Assembly (NCBI RefSeq): GCF_021183825.1
Contig: NZ_CP089211.1
Coordinates: 1,426,001-1,490,000, forward strand
Length of the DNA: 64,000 nucleotides
DNA from: Sinomicrobium kalidii
Lineage (GTDB): Bacteria; Bacteroidota; Bacteroidia; Flavobacteriales; Flavobacteriaceae
Reading direction: 5' to 3'
Part shown: positions 35,294-44,923 of the stretch, piece by piece
Layout of the letters: every line of letters begins with the position of its first letter
Numbering within the stretch: position 1 is the first letter of the stretch
Program-made: the position numbers and the translations under genes
The notes under the pieces: generated by a model
Databases searched by the model: none
Told to the model about the DNA's origin: nothing
What the model saw: the letters and a program-made list of their open reading frames with translations, nothing else

Positions 35294-35947
35294 TTATACC
35301 GTAATGGCTTTACTCAGGTAATTCCGGAACGGTAGCATTTCACGGTATACCGAGATCACTTTTTCCTCAAAACCGGGAGAAGTGATCTCTTTTTCTGACA
35401 AATCATGGACCACCACATAGCTTTTGTGTTTCAACAGGTCTATGTGTGGGTGGTCTTTGGTATATCCCTTGGGATTGCCTTTAAGCCGGTCGTCATATAA
35501 GCCCCCGCCAAACCACTTTTTGAAATTGGGATTTTCCAGTATTTTCAAGAGTTCTTCCCCGTTATAATCTATGGCATCCCGGATACTGGTGAGGATATTC
35601 TTCTCCGGCCGGTAAAAACCACCCGCAATAAAACATTCTGAAATACCCAGGTGAATATAAAACTCACTCTTTCGGGGCGACTTGTCCAGCACGGCACCGA
35701 AATTATCCTTGTATACAGGCTTTGTAGGATGATACAGGAGGTTGTTGTTAATCCGGTTCAGTGCCTTTCCGGCAGGAGTGTGTTCATAATCGGGGTCCAT
35801 GGTGGCCAGTTCCGCGTTCAGCGTTTCCAGCCATTTTTTATAGGCATCCCGAACAGTGTGATATTCTTTCCGGTGGGCATCCATCCATTCCTTGTGGTTG
35901 TTTTTGTTCAGGTCCCGGAGAAACCGGAACAGTCGGGTAAAATCCAT
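35294..35947 (-). CDS. DUF2461 domain-containing protein
   Basis: The 217-residue soluble protein starts MDFTRLFRFLRDLNKNNHKE, the usual DUF2461 N-terminus. An in-frame extension of 15 residues (MRLLVCSCLN...) is rejected. Conserved stretches are NRINNNLLYHPTKPVYKDNF, EFYIHLGISECFIAGGFYRP and KGYTKDHPHIDLLKHKSYVV. Function of the family is not known. Confidence 0.9.
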   Translation of the reverse strand: MDFTRLFRFLRDLNKNNHKEWMDAHRKEYHTVRDAYKKWLETLNAELATMDPDYEHTPAGKALNRINNNLLYHPTKPVYKDNFGAVLDKSPRKSEFYIHLGISECFIAGGFYRPEKNILTSIRDAIDYNGEELLKILENPNFKKWFGGGLYDDRLKGNPKGYTKDHPHIDLLKHKSYVVVHDLSEKEITSPGFEEKVISVYREMLPFRNYLSKAITV

Positions 35948-36027
35948 CGCACAGAATTTAAGGTTTAAACAGCTACAGACCAATAGCCGCATTTTTGTCC
36001 CGGAAGATAGTAAAAAAACGAAACGTA

Positions 36028-36939
36028 TCAGAATCCATACTTCAGGGCCACGGAAAAATAGGGAGCAGCGGAAAAATGAGGGTTACCATTTTCACTTTCG
36101 CTAAAAATGGATTTTAAGTTTCTTTCCCTGTAATACGCGTCCCGGCCGGCCGAAATACCTGCTGTAACGGGGATAGAGAACGATTTGTTAATAATGAACT
36201 CGGGTTGAAGGCCTGCTGTAAAGTATTGATGTGTAAACATCATCTTTTTATCGTTAATTTTTTCCAATGCAAGTGCCCCGTTTAATTCTGCTATCAGGTT
36301 TAACCGGAAATTTTCATGTATCCGCATCCCCGCTGAAACGGAAAGCCCGTCTATCATGGAAGCCTTGAGTTCATAACGCCCGTTTACTTCCCAATTGAAG
36401 TAAATTCCGGGGAAGACCATAGGATATCCGACCAGAGTATTTATGACAGGACCCAGCCCTATATCCAGATTATCCCTTAAATGCCATATAAATATTACCC
36501 CGCCATTGCCCAGGACATTATTTAATTGCACATCCGACACCTCGGTATGACCGGTATAAACCCCTGCGCCCAGCATGGCGAGGATAGACCATTTTTCGCC
36601 AATCGGTCTTAAATGGAACAGGCCCACCTGTGCATTCACTATTTTATCCGGGCCGAGTGCCCGTTCCATATTCCGGTTATTAAAAGAGGTATAACTTCCT
36701 CCTATACCCATTCCCCATACTGTTGAGCGATTGTCCTCGTCCGTCTTTACCGAAAAGGGAATTCTGGCATTTACCGAAAATATTTTTGCATCTCCCTTGC
36801 CTTCTGTTTTTTCGTTGTTCTCATCCTTAAAAACGGAAGACCCTATATATTCCGTTCTCAGTTCTACCTGGGCATTCAATCCGGCCCCGAACAACAGGGT
36901 TAACAGAAAAACATAAAAGAACCTTATCACTGTTATCAT
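36028..36939 (-). CDS. Outer-membrane beta-barrel protein (DUF6268-like)
   Basis: The 303-residue protein has a Sec signal (FFYVFLLTLLFGAGLNAQ) and alternating amphipathic strands ending in a terminal aromatic (VALKYGF), typical of a beta barrel. The sequence resembles the DUF6268 family of Bacteroidetes. No functional clue from neighbours. It precedes, divergently, the second LytS-type kinase. Confidence 0.75.
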   Translation of the reverse strand: MITVIRFFYVFLLTLLFGAGLNAQVELRTEYIGSSVFKDENNEKTEGKGDAKIFSVNARIPFSVKTDEDNRSTVWGMGIGGSYTSFNNRNMERALGPDKIVNAQVGLFHLRPIGEKWSILAMLGAGVYTGHTEVSDVQLNNVLGNGGVIFIWHLRDNLDIGLGPVINTLVGYPMVFPGIYFNWEVNGRYELKASMIDGLSVSAGMRIHENFRLNLIAELNGALALEKINDKKMMFTHQYFTAGLQPEFIINKSFSIPVTAGISAGRDAYYRERNLKSIFSESENGNPHFSAAPYFSVALKYGF

Positions 36940-37083
36940 AACTATTTGCTTTTAATGATTAAAGCCACATCCCGCATGGATTTGACACCGCAAATATTAG
37001 CTGCCGTACCTCTTTATTAAAATACATTTGACGAATGGCAGTACGGCTTTGACAAACTGTAACAGACCAATAGTATTATCTCT

Positions 37084-37091
37084 TAATTTTG
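37084..37091 (+). promoter_or_regulatory. -7 box directly before second LytS-type kinase
   Basis: TAATTTTG followed by CAAC and then ATG at 37096: again a 4-nt spacing implying a leaderless transcript. Confidence 0.55.
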
Positions 37092-37095
37092 CAAC

Positions 37096-38121
37096 ATGAA
37101 GCATTATTTTTTTAAAAGCTATAACCGGGTCATTATCCTCATCTGGACGATCATCGTTTTCCTGGTCTGGGTACAGTTTAAGGATCATTACCCTCTTTTG
37201 CCGGCCCTTTCATTGATCGCATGTATTTTTATACCGACTATCCTGATTTCCTATTTTTTGAGCAACCGCCTGTTACCAAAGGCGATGTACCGTAAAAAAA
37301 TGAATTTTTTTATCGGTTGGTTCATAGGGTTGTCCATACTTCTTTCATTTATATATGCACTGACTTACCAAGGGTTTATGCTATTGGAAGAAAAAGGTTT
37401 TTTCGCCTCTTCACGGTGGATATACAGGGATTCCCTGCTATTGGAATTTGTAAGTGAATTACCAACTCCTTTCGTGATGAATCTCGGTTTTTGCGGACTG
37501 CGGTTTTATTACGAATACACTAAGTTGCAGGAGACACATTTAAGGAGCCAGTTACAAATCCTTCAGGAACAGATCAACCCGCATTTTATGTTCAATGTAT
37601 TGAACCACATTCATATCCTGATGCAAAAAGATGTGGAACTGGCCTCGGCCCTGCTTATCAAATATTCCGATATACTTCGTTACCAGCTTTATAACGGCAA
37701 AAAAGAATCGGTATCTTTAAACCAGGAAGTACAGTTTCTCCGGGATGTCATTGAAGTGGAAAAAATAAGGTGGGGAGAAGCGTTAAAAGTGCATTGTACC
37801 TGGAATATCAAAGACGGGGAAAAAGAAATACAGCCATTGTTGTTCATCACTTTTATAGAAAATGCATTTAAACACGTTTCCCGTTCCCTGTCGGAAAAAG
37901 GGTATATCAATGTGCTTGCGGAACAAAAACGGAATTCTTTTTACCTGGAAGTAGAAAATTCAAAATCGACGCAACAGCTACAAAAGAAAAATGCCTCCGC
38001 ATCGGGATTGGGGTTGAAAAATATAAAAGAACGCCTGGAGATCCTCTATCCGGGAAATCACAAACTGCGTATCCAGGAAACCGACCTGGCCTATAGCATT
38101 CAGTTAAACATTACATTATAG
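37096..38121 (+). CDS. LytS-family sensor histidine kinase (second pair)
   Basis: The 341-residue membrane kinase has four hydrophobic helices in the first 140 residues, then a His_kinase domain with phospho-acceptor His163 in NPHFMFNVLNHIHIL and an HATPase domain (LLFITFIENAFKHV, SGLGLKNIKERL). It has no extracellular sensor. It is 3 bp from its LytTR regulator. Confidence 0.92.
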   Translation: MKHYFFKSYNRVIILIWTIIVFLVWVQFKDHYPLLPALSLIACIFIPTILISYFLSNRLLPKAMYRKKMNFFIGWFIGLSILLSFIYALTYQGFMLLEEKGFFASSRWIYRDSLLLEFVSELPTPFVMNLGFCGLRFYYEYTKLQETHLRSQLQILQEQINPHFMFNVLNHIHILMQKDVELASALLIKYSDILRYQLYNGKKESVSLNQEVQFLRDVIEVEKIRWGEALKVHCTWNIKDGEKEIQPLLFITFIENAFKHVSRSLSEKGYINVLAEQKRNSFYLEVENSKSTQQLQKKNASASGLGLKNIKERLEILYPGNHKLRIQETDLAYSIQLNITL

Positions 38122-38124
38122 ATC

Positions 38125-38865
38125 ATGGAAGAACAAGCTGTAAAACCCGCTGACAACACCGTTTTGAAATGCCTGGTAACGGATGATGAGCCCATAGCCC
38201 GGGAAGGGATTATTTCCTATATTGACAAACTGGATTTCCTGGAAGTTGCCGGAGTGTGCTCTTCTGCAATAGAGGCTGCCGAATACACCGAAAAAACTGC
38301 CATAGACCTTATGTTTCTCGATATTCAAATGCCCAACCTTTCCGGGCTGGAATTCCTGGAGTCCATGGAGCGCCCTCCCCTGACCATTTTAACCACGGCC
38401 CATTCGGAGTACGCCCTGGAAGGTTTCAGGCTGCAAGTGGTGGACTACCTGTTGAAACCCATTACATTCAAGCGCTTTTTCCAGGCGGCATTAAAGGCCC
38501 GGGAAACATTTAATTTGCAGAATAACGGCGAAGACCTCGGTTCCCCGATGTACGTCCGCCAGGGAGATTCTTTTATGAAGATCGCATGGATCGATATACT
38601 GTATGTGGAAAGCATGCAAAATTACCTGAAATTACACTTCAGGGACAAGGTCCTGGTCATACATCAAACCATGGCCTTCCTGGAGCGCATCCTTCCCAAA
38701 GAATCTTTTTTCAGAATACACAAATCTTATTTGGTGCACCTTTCACACATTGATCTGATAAAAGGGAATCGCGTTTATATCAACCATAAGGCACTTCCTG
38801 TTTCCAGGCAGCGAAAAGACGAGTTTTTAAATACCGTGGTGTACAAGAATCTGGTGAGTAAATAA
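38125..38865 (+). CDS. LytTR-family response regulator (second pair)
   Basis: The 246-residue protein has a receiver domain (CLVTDDEP, Asp66 in LMFLDIQMP, LLKPI) and LytTR domain (YVESMQNYLKLHFRDKVLVI, FFRIHKSYLVHLSHI). Probably translated coupled to the kinase, 3 bp upstream. Confidence 0.92.
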   Translation: MEEQAVKPADNTVLKCLVTDDEPIAREGIISYIDKLDFLEVAGVCSSAIEAAEYTEKTAIDLMFLDIQMPNLSGLEFLESMERPPLTILTTAHSEYALEGFRLQVVDYLLKPITFKRFFQAALKARETFNLQNNGEDLGSPMYVRQGDSFMKIAWIDILYVESMQNYLKLHFRDKVLVIHQTMAFLERILPKESFFRIHKSYLVHLSHIDLIKGNRVYINHKALPVSRQRKDEFLNTVVYKNLVSK

Positions 38866-39230
38866 TATTTTATTATCCCTGTAAATATAGCAAAACAATC
38901 CTCATTACCTTTTTCGATCTTCATCCCTATCATATATACACCAGATCATGTAGGAGATAAAAAATATCAAATCCCTGTACGACTTTAACTTCAATGCCCG
39001 GGTCAGGTAAAAGACAAATCGCATAATAAATTTGACCTTTTCCTTCCAAGATATTTGTGTAATTATCACTATTTTGCATAAAAGCCCCGGAAAACCCTAT
39101 GTAACCGGATTGCACAAAAGCAGTCTTTTATAGTACAAAAACGGTTATCTGTATGCCATATATGGGTGTTGGTACTTATTTCGTTCCAATCACGAGGCTT
39201 AATTTGTAATCTTGTATAAGCTAAACACTT
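38866..39230. other. Intergenic region, no gene seen
   Basis: This 365-bp AT-rich spacer separates two LytS/LytTR pairs. It contains a TAAATTTG box at 39027-39034 on plus, but it is 196 bp from the next start and lacks a -33 element. No convincing small gene on either strand. Confidence 0.5.
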
Positions 39231-40271
39231 ATGCTTTCATTCGAAAAAGAATATAAAGGGTGGCCGCCGGAACGGATAGCCAGGCATGTATTATACTGGA
39301 GTTGCTGGGTAACTTTTTATTGTGTAATAAACGCTTCCTATCAGGGTACCGGCTATATGCAATGGTTTTTGCTGGAACTGATCTTCATGACCGTAAAATT
39401 GCCTTATGCCTATTTTGTGGCCTACTATCTGTTCCCGAAATTTCTCCCGCAAAAAAAATACGTAACGCTTTTTTCCCTGATGTTGCTGTTTGCTTTTCTG
39501 GGAGTGGGTTTCCTCGTGATCCTTTTGTCCAACTTTCCCCAGATCTCCGAGGGGCAGCCTACCGAATTCTGGTCGGTCAAAACCTTTTTCAGGGCCATAG
39601 ACCTGATATACGTAGCGTCACTGGTCGTGGTTATAAAAATGATACAACGATACCTGCGGCAGGAACGCATGAATGCGCAATTAAAGGAAGATAAAGTGAA
39701 TGCCGAACTCCAGATACTGAAAAACCAGCTACAGCCCCATTTTCTTTTTAATACCCTCAACAACATCTACAGCATAGTGCTTTCGGGCGATAAAAACGGG
39801 GCCGGGGCCATTTTAAAACTGTCCGATATCCTGAGTTATATGTTATACGAATGCAATGTGGACCTGGTAGGACTGGAAAAAGAAGTGGGCCTTATCGAGA
39901 ACTACATCCAACTGGAAAAAATAAGGTACGGCGAACGCCTGGACCTTTCTTTCGAGGTGGACGGCGGGATCAAAGGAAAAACCATTGCCCCTTTAATACT
40001 GATCCCTTTTGTGGAAAATGCGTTTAAGCACGGTGTGTTTGAAAACGAGAAATACTCGTGGATACGCATTCATTTGCAGACGGATGAAAACGAACTGACC
40101 TTTATCGTGGAAAACAGCCTGCCGGAAAACAACAACGGGAACTCTGCCGTAAAAAGCGGTATTGGACTGAACAATGTTAAAAAACGGCTGGAATTGTTAT
40201 ACCCGGAAAAACATCATCTTATTATGACCAAGACCGAAACTTTTTTGATAAACTTAAAAATCAGCTTATGA
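39231..40271 (+). CDS. LytS-family sensor histidine kinase (third pair)
   Basis: The 346-residue membrane kinase has four hydrophobic segments, then His170 in LQPHFLFNTLNNIYS and an HATPase domain (LILIPFVENAFKHGV, SGIGLNNVKKRLELLYPEK). It overlaps its regulator by 4 bp (ATGA), indicating translational coupling. Confidence 0.92.
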   Translation: MLSFEKEYKGWPPERIARHVLYWSCWVTFYCVINASYQGTGYMQWFLLELIFMTVKLPYAYFVAYYLFPKFLPQKKYVTLFSLMLLFAFLGVGFLVILLSNFPQISEGQPTEFWSVKTFFRAIDLIYVASLVVVIKMIQRYLRQERMNAQLKEDKVNAELQILKNQLQPHFLFNTLNNIYSIVLSGDKNGAGAILKLSDILSYMLYECNVDLVGLEKEVGLIENYIQLEKIRYGERLDLSFEVDGGIKGKTIAPLILIPFVENAFKHGVFENEKYSWIRIHLQTDENELTFIVENSLPENNNGNSAVKSGIGLNNVKKRLELLYPEKHHLIMTKTETFLINLKISL

Positions 40272-40990
40272 AGTGTATGATCGTAGAAGATGAACAGCCT
40301 GCCGTAAAAGTACTGGAAAGCTATATCGGACATTTCAGGGACCTGGAAATATCGGGAGTCTACAACAATGCCATGGATGCGTTTACCCATCTTCAGAAAA
40401 ACCCGGTTGACATTTTGTTCCTCGACATACAACTGCCGAAAATATCCGGTATCCAGTTCCTTCATTCCCTGAAAGACCACCCGGCAGTCATACTCACTAC
40501 GGCACATCGCGAATTTGCCCTGGACGGTTACGAACTGGAAATTACCGACTACCTGCTGAAACCCATTTCCTTCGGCAGGTTTACCAAGGCCATTGCCAAG
40601 GTGTACAAACAACATCAAAAACCGCTGGCCATGCCGAGGGATACCCCCCAGGACGACCGTGTCCTGCTGTCCGAACCGTTTATCTACATCAAATCAGACC
40701 GGGAGTTTGTCAAGATATTTTTAAAGAACATCCTCTATATTGAAAGTATCAAAAACCACGTAAAACTGGTCACGTTCCGCGGCACCTATTTTACACTGAT
40801 GAGCCTTTCCCAGGCCGAAGAAAAACTTCCGGGACAGCATTTTATGCGTATCCACCGTTCCTATATCGTTTCCCTGGAACACATTTCAAAATTTACCCCG
40901 GCAGGCATCCAGATCGACAGCAAATACATCCCTGTGGGCAGACATTACAAGAAACAATTCCTGCACTGGGTGGAAAAGAATGTCGTGTAA
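40268..40990 (+). CDS. LytTR-family response regulator (third pair)
   Basis: The 240-residue protein has a receiver (MIVEDEQP, Asp53 in LFLDIQLP, LLKPI) and LytTR domain (YIESIKNHVKLVTFRGTYFT, FMRIHRSYIVSLEHI). It lies 34 bp before the ChbG/YdjC gene, which may be part of the same transcript. Confidence 0.92.
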   Translation: MKCMIVEDEQPAVKVLESYIGHFRDLEISGVYNNAMDAFTHLQKNPVDILFLDIQLPKISGIQFLHSLKDHPAVILTTAHREFALDGYELEITDYLLKPISFGRFTKAIAKVYKQHQKPLAMPRDTPQDDRVLLSEPFIYIKSDREFVKIFLKNILYIESIKNHVKLVTFRGTYFTLMSLSQAEEKLPGQHFMRIHRSYIVSLEHISKFTPAGIQIDSKYIPVGRHYKKQFLHWVEKNVV

Positions 40991-41024
40991 AATCTTTTAA
41001 GACAACATCCAAAACTTTATTACA

Positions 41025-41951
41025 ATGTTACCATATCCCAAATTCGCCATTCTGCTTTTTTCCGGACTGACGTTTTCCGGATCACAGGCCCAAAACGGTA
41101 TTGCCGAAAAACTCGGATACCCTAAAAACAGTAAGCTGCTGATCATCCACGCCGATGACCTGGGTGTCAGTCATTCGGAAAACGATGCCAGTATAAAGGC
41201 CATGGAAAGAGGTTCGGTCAATTCGGCCAGTATCATGGTGCCCTGTCCCTGGTTTCCCGAAATTGCCGCTTATGCCCGTAAATACGGAAGTAAACAGGAC
41301 CTGGGGCTGCACCTTACCCTGACCAGCGAATGGACCTATTACAAATGGGGGCCGGTAAGCCCTGTTGACGCTGTGCAGAGCCTGGTCAATTCCGACGGGT
41401 ATTTTTATGCCAGTGTTGACAGCCTGGTGGCCAATGCCCGGCCGGAAGAAGTTGAAACCGAATTGAGGAACCAGGTCAAAAAAGCACTGGCTGCCGGCAT
41501 AGACGTTACACACCTGGATGCCCATATGTATGCTGCCAGAAGTACGGAAGACTTTTTGAAAGCCTACATCAAAACAGGCCGCGAATTTCAATTACCCGTA
41601 TTGCTTTCCCGTGATGAAGAGTTCATGAATACGGTTACCCTAAAAAACAATGATGTCGTGGTAGACCACTTGTTCCAGGCCTTCCCGGAAGATTATGATA
41701 CAGGAATGGATTACTATTACAAAACACTGCTACAGCACCTGGAACCCGGACTTAACTGCCTGTTGGTACATACGGCTTTCGACGATGCCGAAACCCGGGC
41801 CATGACCATAGGACACACCTATTGGGGCGCCCGGTGGAGGCAGCAGGACTACGACTTTTTTACAAGTGAAGAATGCCGGGAATTACTGAAAGAAAACAAC
41901 ATCCGTTTAATCACGTGGCGCGAACTTCGGGACGGTATCGTACGCCAATAA
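41025..41951 (+). CDS. ChbG/YdjC-family carbohydrate deacetylase, exported
   Basis: The 308-residue protein has a Sec signal (FAILLFSGLTFSGSQAQ) and the ChbG/YdjC metal-binding fold: LLIIHADDLGVSHSEN (Asp-Asp), HLTLTSEW, and VTHLDAHMYA (His-x-x-x-His). ChbG removes an acetyl group from chitooligosaccharides (diacetylchitobiose). Because it is exported here, it would act in the periplasm or outside. It lies directly downstream of the third LytS/LytTR pair, suggesting control by that system. Confidence 0.88.
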   Translation: MLPYPKFAILLFSGLTFSGSQAQNGIAEKLGYPKNSKLLIIHADDLGVSHSENDASIKAMERGSVNSASIMVPCPWFPEIAAYARKYGSKQDLGLHLTLTSEWTYYKWGPVSPVDAVQSLVNSDGYFYASVDSLVANARPEEVETELRNQVKKALAAGIDVTHLDAHMYAARSTEDFLKAYIKTGREFQLPVLLSRDEEFMNTVTLKNNDVVVDHLFQAFPEDYDTGMDYYYKTLLQHLEPGLNCLLVHTAFDDAETRAMTIGHTYWGARWRQQDYDFFTSEECRELLKENNIRLITWRELRDGIVRQ

Positions 41952-42101
41952 ACAGCCTTTTCCGTTTTGACAATCGGCAAAACCGTAAAATACCTGAAAC
42001 CAGGGATTGCAGGAAAGTATTGTTCACCCTACTTTTGTATATATTCAACACCAGCCTTACTTAGCCGTAATTTTTATCTTTTACCTTAAAAAACTACAGC
42101 A

Positions 42102-42725
42102 TTGATACAAGTTTTTATTACAGACGACCATCCTATTGTGCTGGAAGGGATCAAAAACCTGCTTTCCACAAGAGATGAAATTGTCCTGGCCGGAATATTC
42201 CAAAACAGCAAAGATACCCTGGAAGCCCTTGCCAATGACTTACCCGACCTGTTGCTGCTGGATATTAACCTTCCGGACATCAGCGGTATTGAATTGACCA
42301 AACAGATACGGGATACCTATCCCGAACTGAAGATCATCGTGCTGAGTGTCCACAACGAGAAAGCGGTTATAGGTAGTGTGTTGCAAAACGGCGCCAACGG
42401 TTATGTACTCAAAAACTCTATCGGGGATGAGATTATCCAGGCCATCCACCAGGTTCTGGACGGCATAACGTATATGTGCAGACAAACCCGGGAAATATAT
42501 CACAACCAGGATAGCAACGGCCTGGATACCATCCCTAAAATCACCCGCAGGGAAAAGGAGATCCTCCAGCTGGTTACGGAAGGTTACACTTCATCACAAA
42601 TCGCCGAAAAGCTTTTTATCAGTCCACATACCGTGGAAACCCATCGCAAAAACCTCATGGAAAAGTTTGATGTGAATAATATGACGGCCATTATAAAATA
42701 TGCCACGGAATTCAAATTGCTTTAA
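42102..42725 (+). CDS. NarL/LuxR-family response regulator
   Basis: The 207-residue regulator has an N-terminal receiver (VFITDDHP, Asp54 in LLLLDINLP) and a C-terminal LuxR HTH (about 143-200: PKITRREKEILQLVTEGYTS, LFISPHTVETHRKNLMEKF). The only start giving the full receiver is the TTG at 42102. It is convergent with, and 23 bp from, the TPR histidine kinase, its probable partner. Confidence 0.9.
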   Translation: MIQVFITDDHPIVLEGIKNLLSTRDEIVLAGIFQNSKDTLEALANDLPDLLLLDINLPDISGIELTKQIRDTYPELKIIVLSVHNEKAVIGSVLQNGANGYVLKNSIGDEIIQAIHQVLDGITYMCRQTREIYHNQDSNGLDTIPKITRREKEILQLVTEGYTSSQIAEKLFISPHTVETHRKNLMEKFDVNNMTAIIKYATEFKLL

Positions 42726-42748
42726 AAACGACAGTAATTTGAAAAACC

Positions 42749-44803
42749 CTACGCCGGATGTGTTGAACAGGCAACTGTTACTGTTGTTCCCGAACCTTTT
42801 TCCGAAAGGACATCTAGGTCGCCCTCCAGGAATTCCACCCTCGCCCTGATATTCGTCCATCCGGCACTTTGTTTTGCCCTGATCTCATCTTTATCAAAAC
42901 CGACACCGTCATCCTCCACGGTAAGGAATATCTGATCTTCCACCTGTTGCAGCTGCACATAAATAAGGGATGCACCGGCATGTTTTATGGCGTTATTTAC
43001 CAGTTCCTGCATAATGCGGTAGAGTACCATTTGCCGCGAATGGTCCATATCGTTGGTATAGTGAAATACCTGACACTCTATATTGGCCCCGGAAGTCCTG
43101 AGCCGCTTACAATATTCCCTGATAGCTTCCCCCAGGCCATACCGTATGAGCAGTTCCGGCATCATACTGTGCGCGATGCGGCGCAACTCGTTTACGGCAT
43201 CGTCCAGGTGTTCCATCGTCTTGTCCATGAGTCCGCGACTCTCCGCATTGTGCTGCACCGACTTTACAGCCGACATTTCGATCTTTATGCCGGACAGGAG
43301 GCCTCCGAGGCCGTCGTGCAGGTCGCGGGCCAGGCGGCTCCGTTCCTGTTCCTGTCCCTCAAGCATGGCCGACAACAGGGAAATACGGTTCTTCTGTTCC
43401 ATTTTACCCACCTCCATTTCGTGTAACTGCTTCTGCTGTTTCATGGCCCTGGTGCGTTGCTTGTTGGCATATACCAGGATACCTACTGCTATAAAGCCCA
43501 CAAGTGCAAGGCCTATATATAACCGGTTCAGTTTTTTGCCATAACTGATCTTTTCCTGCAGCACTGCCAGTTCCCTTTCTTTTCTGTTTGCTTCGTACTG
43601 TGCTTCCAGCTTTTGGGCCAGGGTCATTTTTTCCAGATCGAAAAGACTGGTATATTCCGAAACATACCGTTTGTAATGGCCCAGTGCCTCCGTTACATTT
43701 CCCTGTTTTTCACGGATAATCGACAAACACCAGTATATCAGGACATTTATTCGATGATCGGTAACGGGTTCTTCGTGCACTGCTATCATCGCATTTCCTA
43801 TCAAAAGGTCGGCCCTGGTATAATCTTCTTCCGCAATGGCATATTTTGCAAGCATCAGGTAACTCCTGGCCAACACTTTATTTTCTCCTGTTTTACGGGC
43901 TTCGGTTATGGCGGTATCGAGATAATCAAAAACCGTATCCTTATAGGAAACGGGCATGTATTCCGAATAGATCCGCGCCATGTTATAAGCGGCTACGGGC
44001 AAACGGTCAAGATGCACTACCCGGTCCCGATTTTTCTTTAAAACAGCCATGGAATGCTTATAATAATACAGGGCGGAATCCAGCAAGGCCTGCCGGGCAG
44101 AATCTTTCTCATATTCGTGTACAAAGCGCTTTGCCCTGACATGGGCCGCAGCAGTCAGCACATCAGGGTCCTTGCTTTTTATGGCTTCAGACCAGCACAA
44201 CCCGGCGTACTTCCTTTCATTGCGCATGTCTGTCCACTGACCGTATATATCCGACATTTCCCTGTATATGGCACTTTTACAGGCATGGGCCTTTTCCCCT
44301 TCCATAAGCTGTAACCCTTCCAGGAAGCCTGCTATTGCCTCACGGGGTTTATCATTCCTGATGTTGATCCAGCCCCTGGTATACTGCACATATGCCCTGA
44401 TCGTATTGTTTTGGGTTTGATTGCCGTAATAAAGTGCACTGTCCAGGCTTTTCCTTGCCCATACCGGTTGGTGATCGTCACTGTATTGCCGGGCAAGGAG
44501 AGCATACAAATAGGCACTGTATTGTCCGTCACTCAATGTCCCCGACAGTTGTATGGCCTTGTTGAGAACCGTAAAGGCCTCTTTACGGCTCTTCCTGTGA
44601 TATACAATACGGGCAAGCCTGCCCATGGTCATTACGCGTTCCCCGACCGGCAAATCCTTTCGGACCAGGACCAATCGCAATGAATCTTCTACAATATGCC
44701 CTCTTACGGGGGAAAGTCCCGCAAACAACCAGAATCCCGCGATAAAAACACACAGGATCATATTTTTTTTACGGGACGAAAAATAAGAGCGATTACCAAT
44801 CAT
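42749..44803 (-). CDS. TPR-containing sensor histidine kinase (NarX/HisKA_3 type)
   Basis: The 684-residue protein begins with a signal or hydrophobic leader and continues with a TPR-rich region (about 40-390). One transmembrane helix follows (LYIGLALVGFIAVGILVYA), then a coiled linker and a HisKA_3 dimerisation domain with phospho-acceptor His in SRLARDLHDGLGGLLSG. The C-terminal HATPase has LVNNAIKHAGAS, VEDDGVGFD and GSGTTVTVACSTHP. The periplasmic TPR sensor points to a protein-protein or peptidic signal. It most likely phosphorylates the convergent LuxR-type regulator. Confidence 0.9.
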   Translation of the reverse strand: MIGNRSYFSSRKKNMILCVFIAGFWLFAGLSPVRGHIVEDSLRLVLVRKDLPVGERVMTMGRLARIVYHRKSRKEAFTVLNKAIQLSGTLSDGQYSAYLYALLARQYSDDHQPVWARKSLDSALYYGNQTQNNTIRAYVQYTRGWINIRNDKPREAIAGFLEGLQLMEGEKAHACKSAIYREMSDIYGQWTDMRNERKYAGLCWSEAIKSKDPDVLTAAAHVRAKRFVHEYEKDSARQALLDSALYYYKHSMAVLKKNRDRVVHLDRLPVAAYNMARIYSEYMPVSYKDTVFDYLDTAITEARKTGENKVLARSYLMLAKYAIAEEDYTRADLLIGNAMIAVHEEPVTDHRINVLIYWCLSIIREKQGNVTEALGHYKRYVSEYTSLFDLEKMTLAQKLEAQYEANRKERELAVLQEKISYGKKLNRLYIGLALVGFIAVGILVYANKQRTRAMKQQKQLHEMEVGKMEQKNRISLLSAMLEGQEQERSRLARDLHDGLGGLLSGIKIEMSAVKSVQHNAESRGLMDKTMEHLDDAVNELRRIAHSMMPELLIRYGLGEAIREYCKRLRTSGANIECQVFHYTNDMDHSRQMVLYRIMQELVNNAIKHAGASLIYVQLQQVEDQIFLTVEDDGVGFDKDEIRAKQSAGWTNIRARVEFLEGDLDVLSEKGSGTTVTVACSTHPA

Positions 44804-44923
44804 TATGATATATTAGAAATGCCGTCGTTGTTATTAGCGCGGGTAGAAATACAAATGTAGTACCATACTTTATAAACTGCAATCCCGGAAATTTGGGATA
44901 TTACAAAAGCGGATAATACGGCA

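Noticed and set aside
38930..39115. 61-codon minus-strand frame between LytTR and LytS genes
   Set aside because: No recognisable features and no supporting signals; treated as chance.
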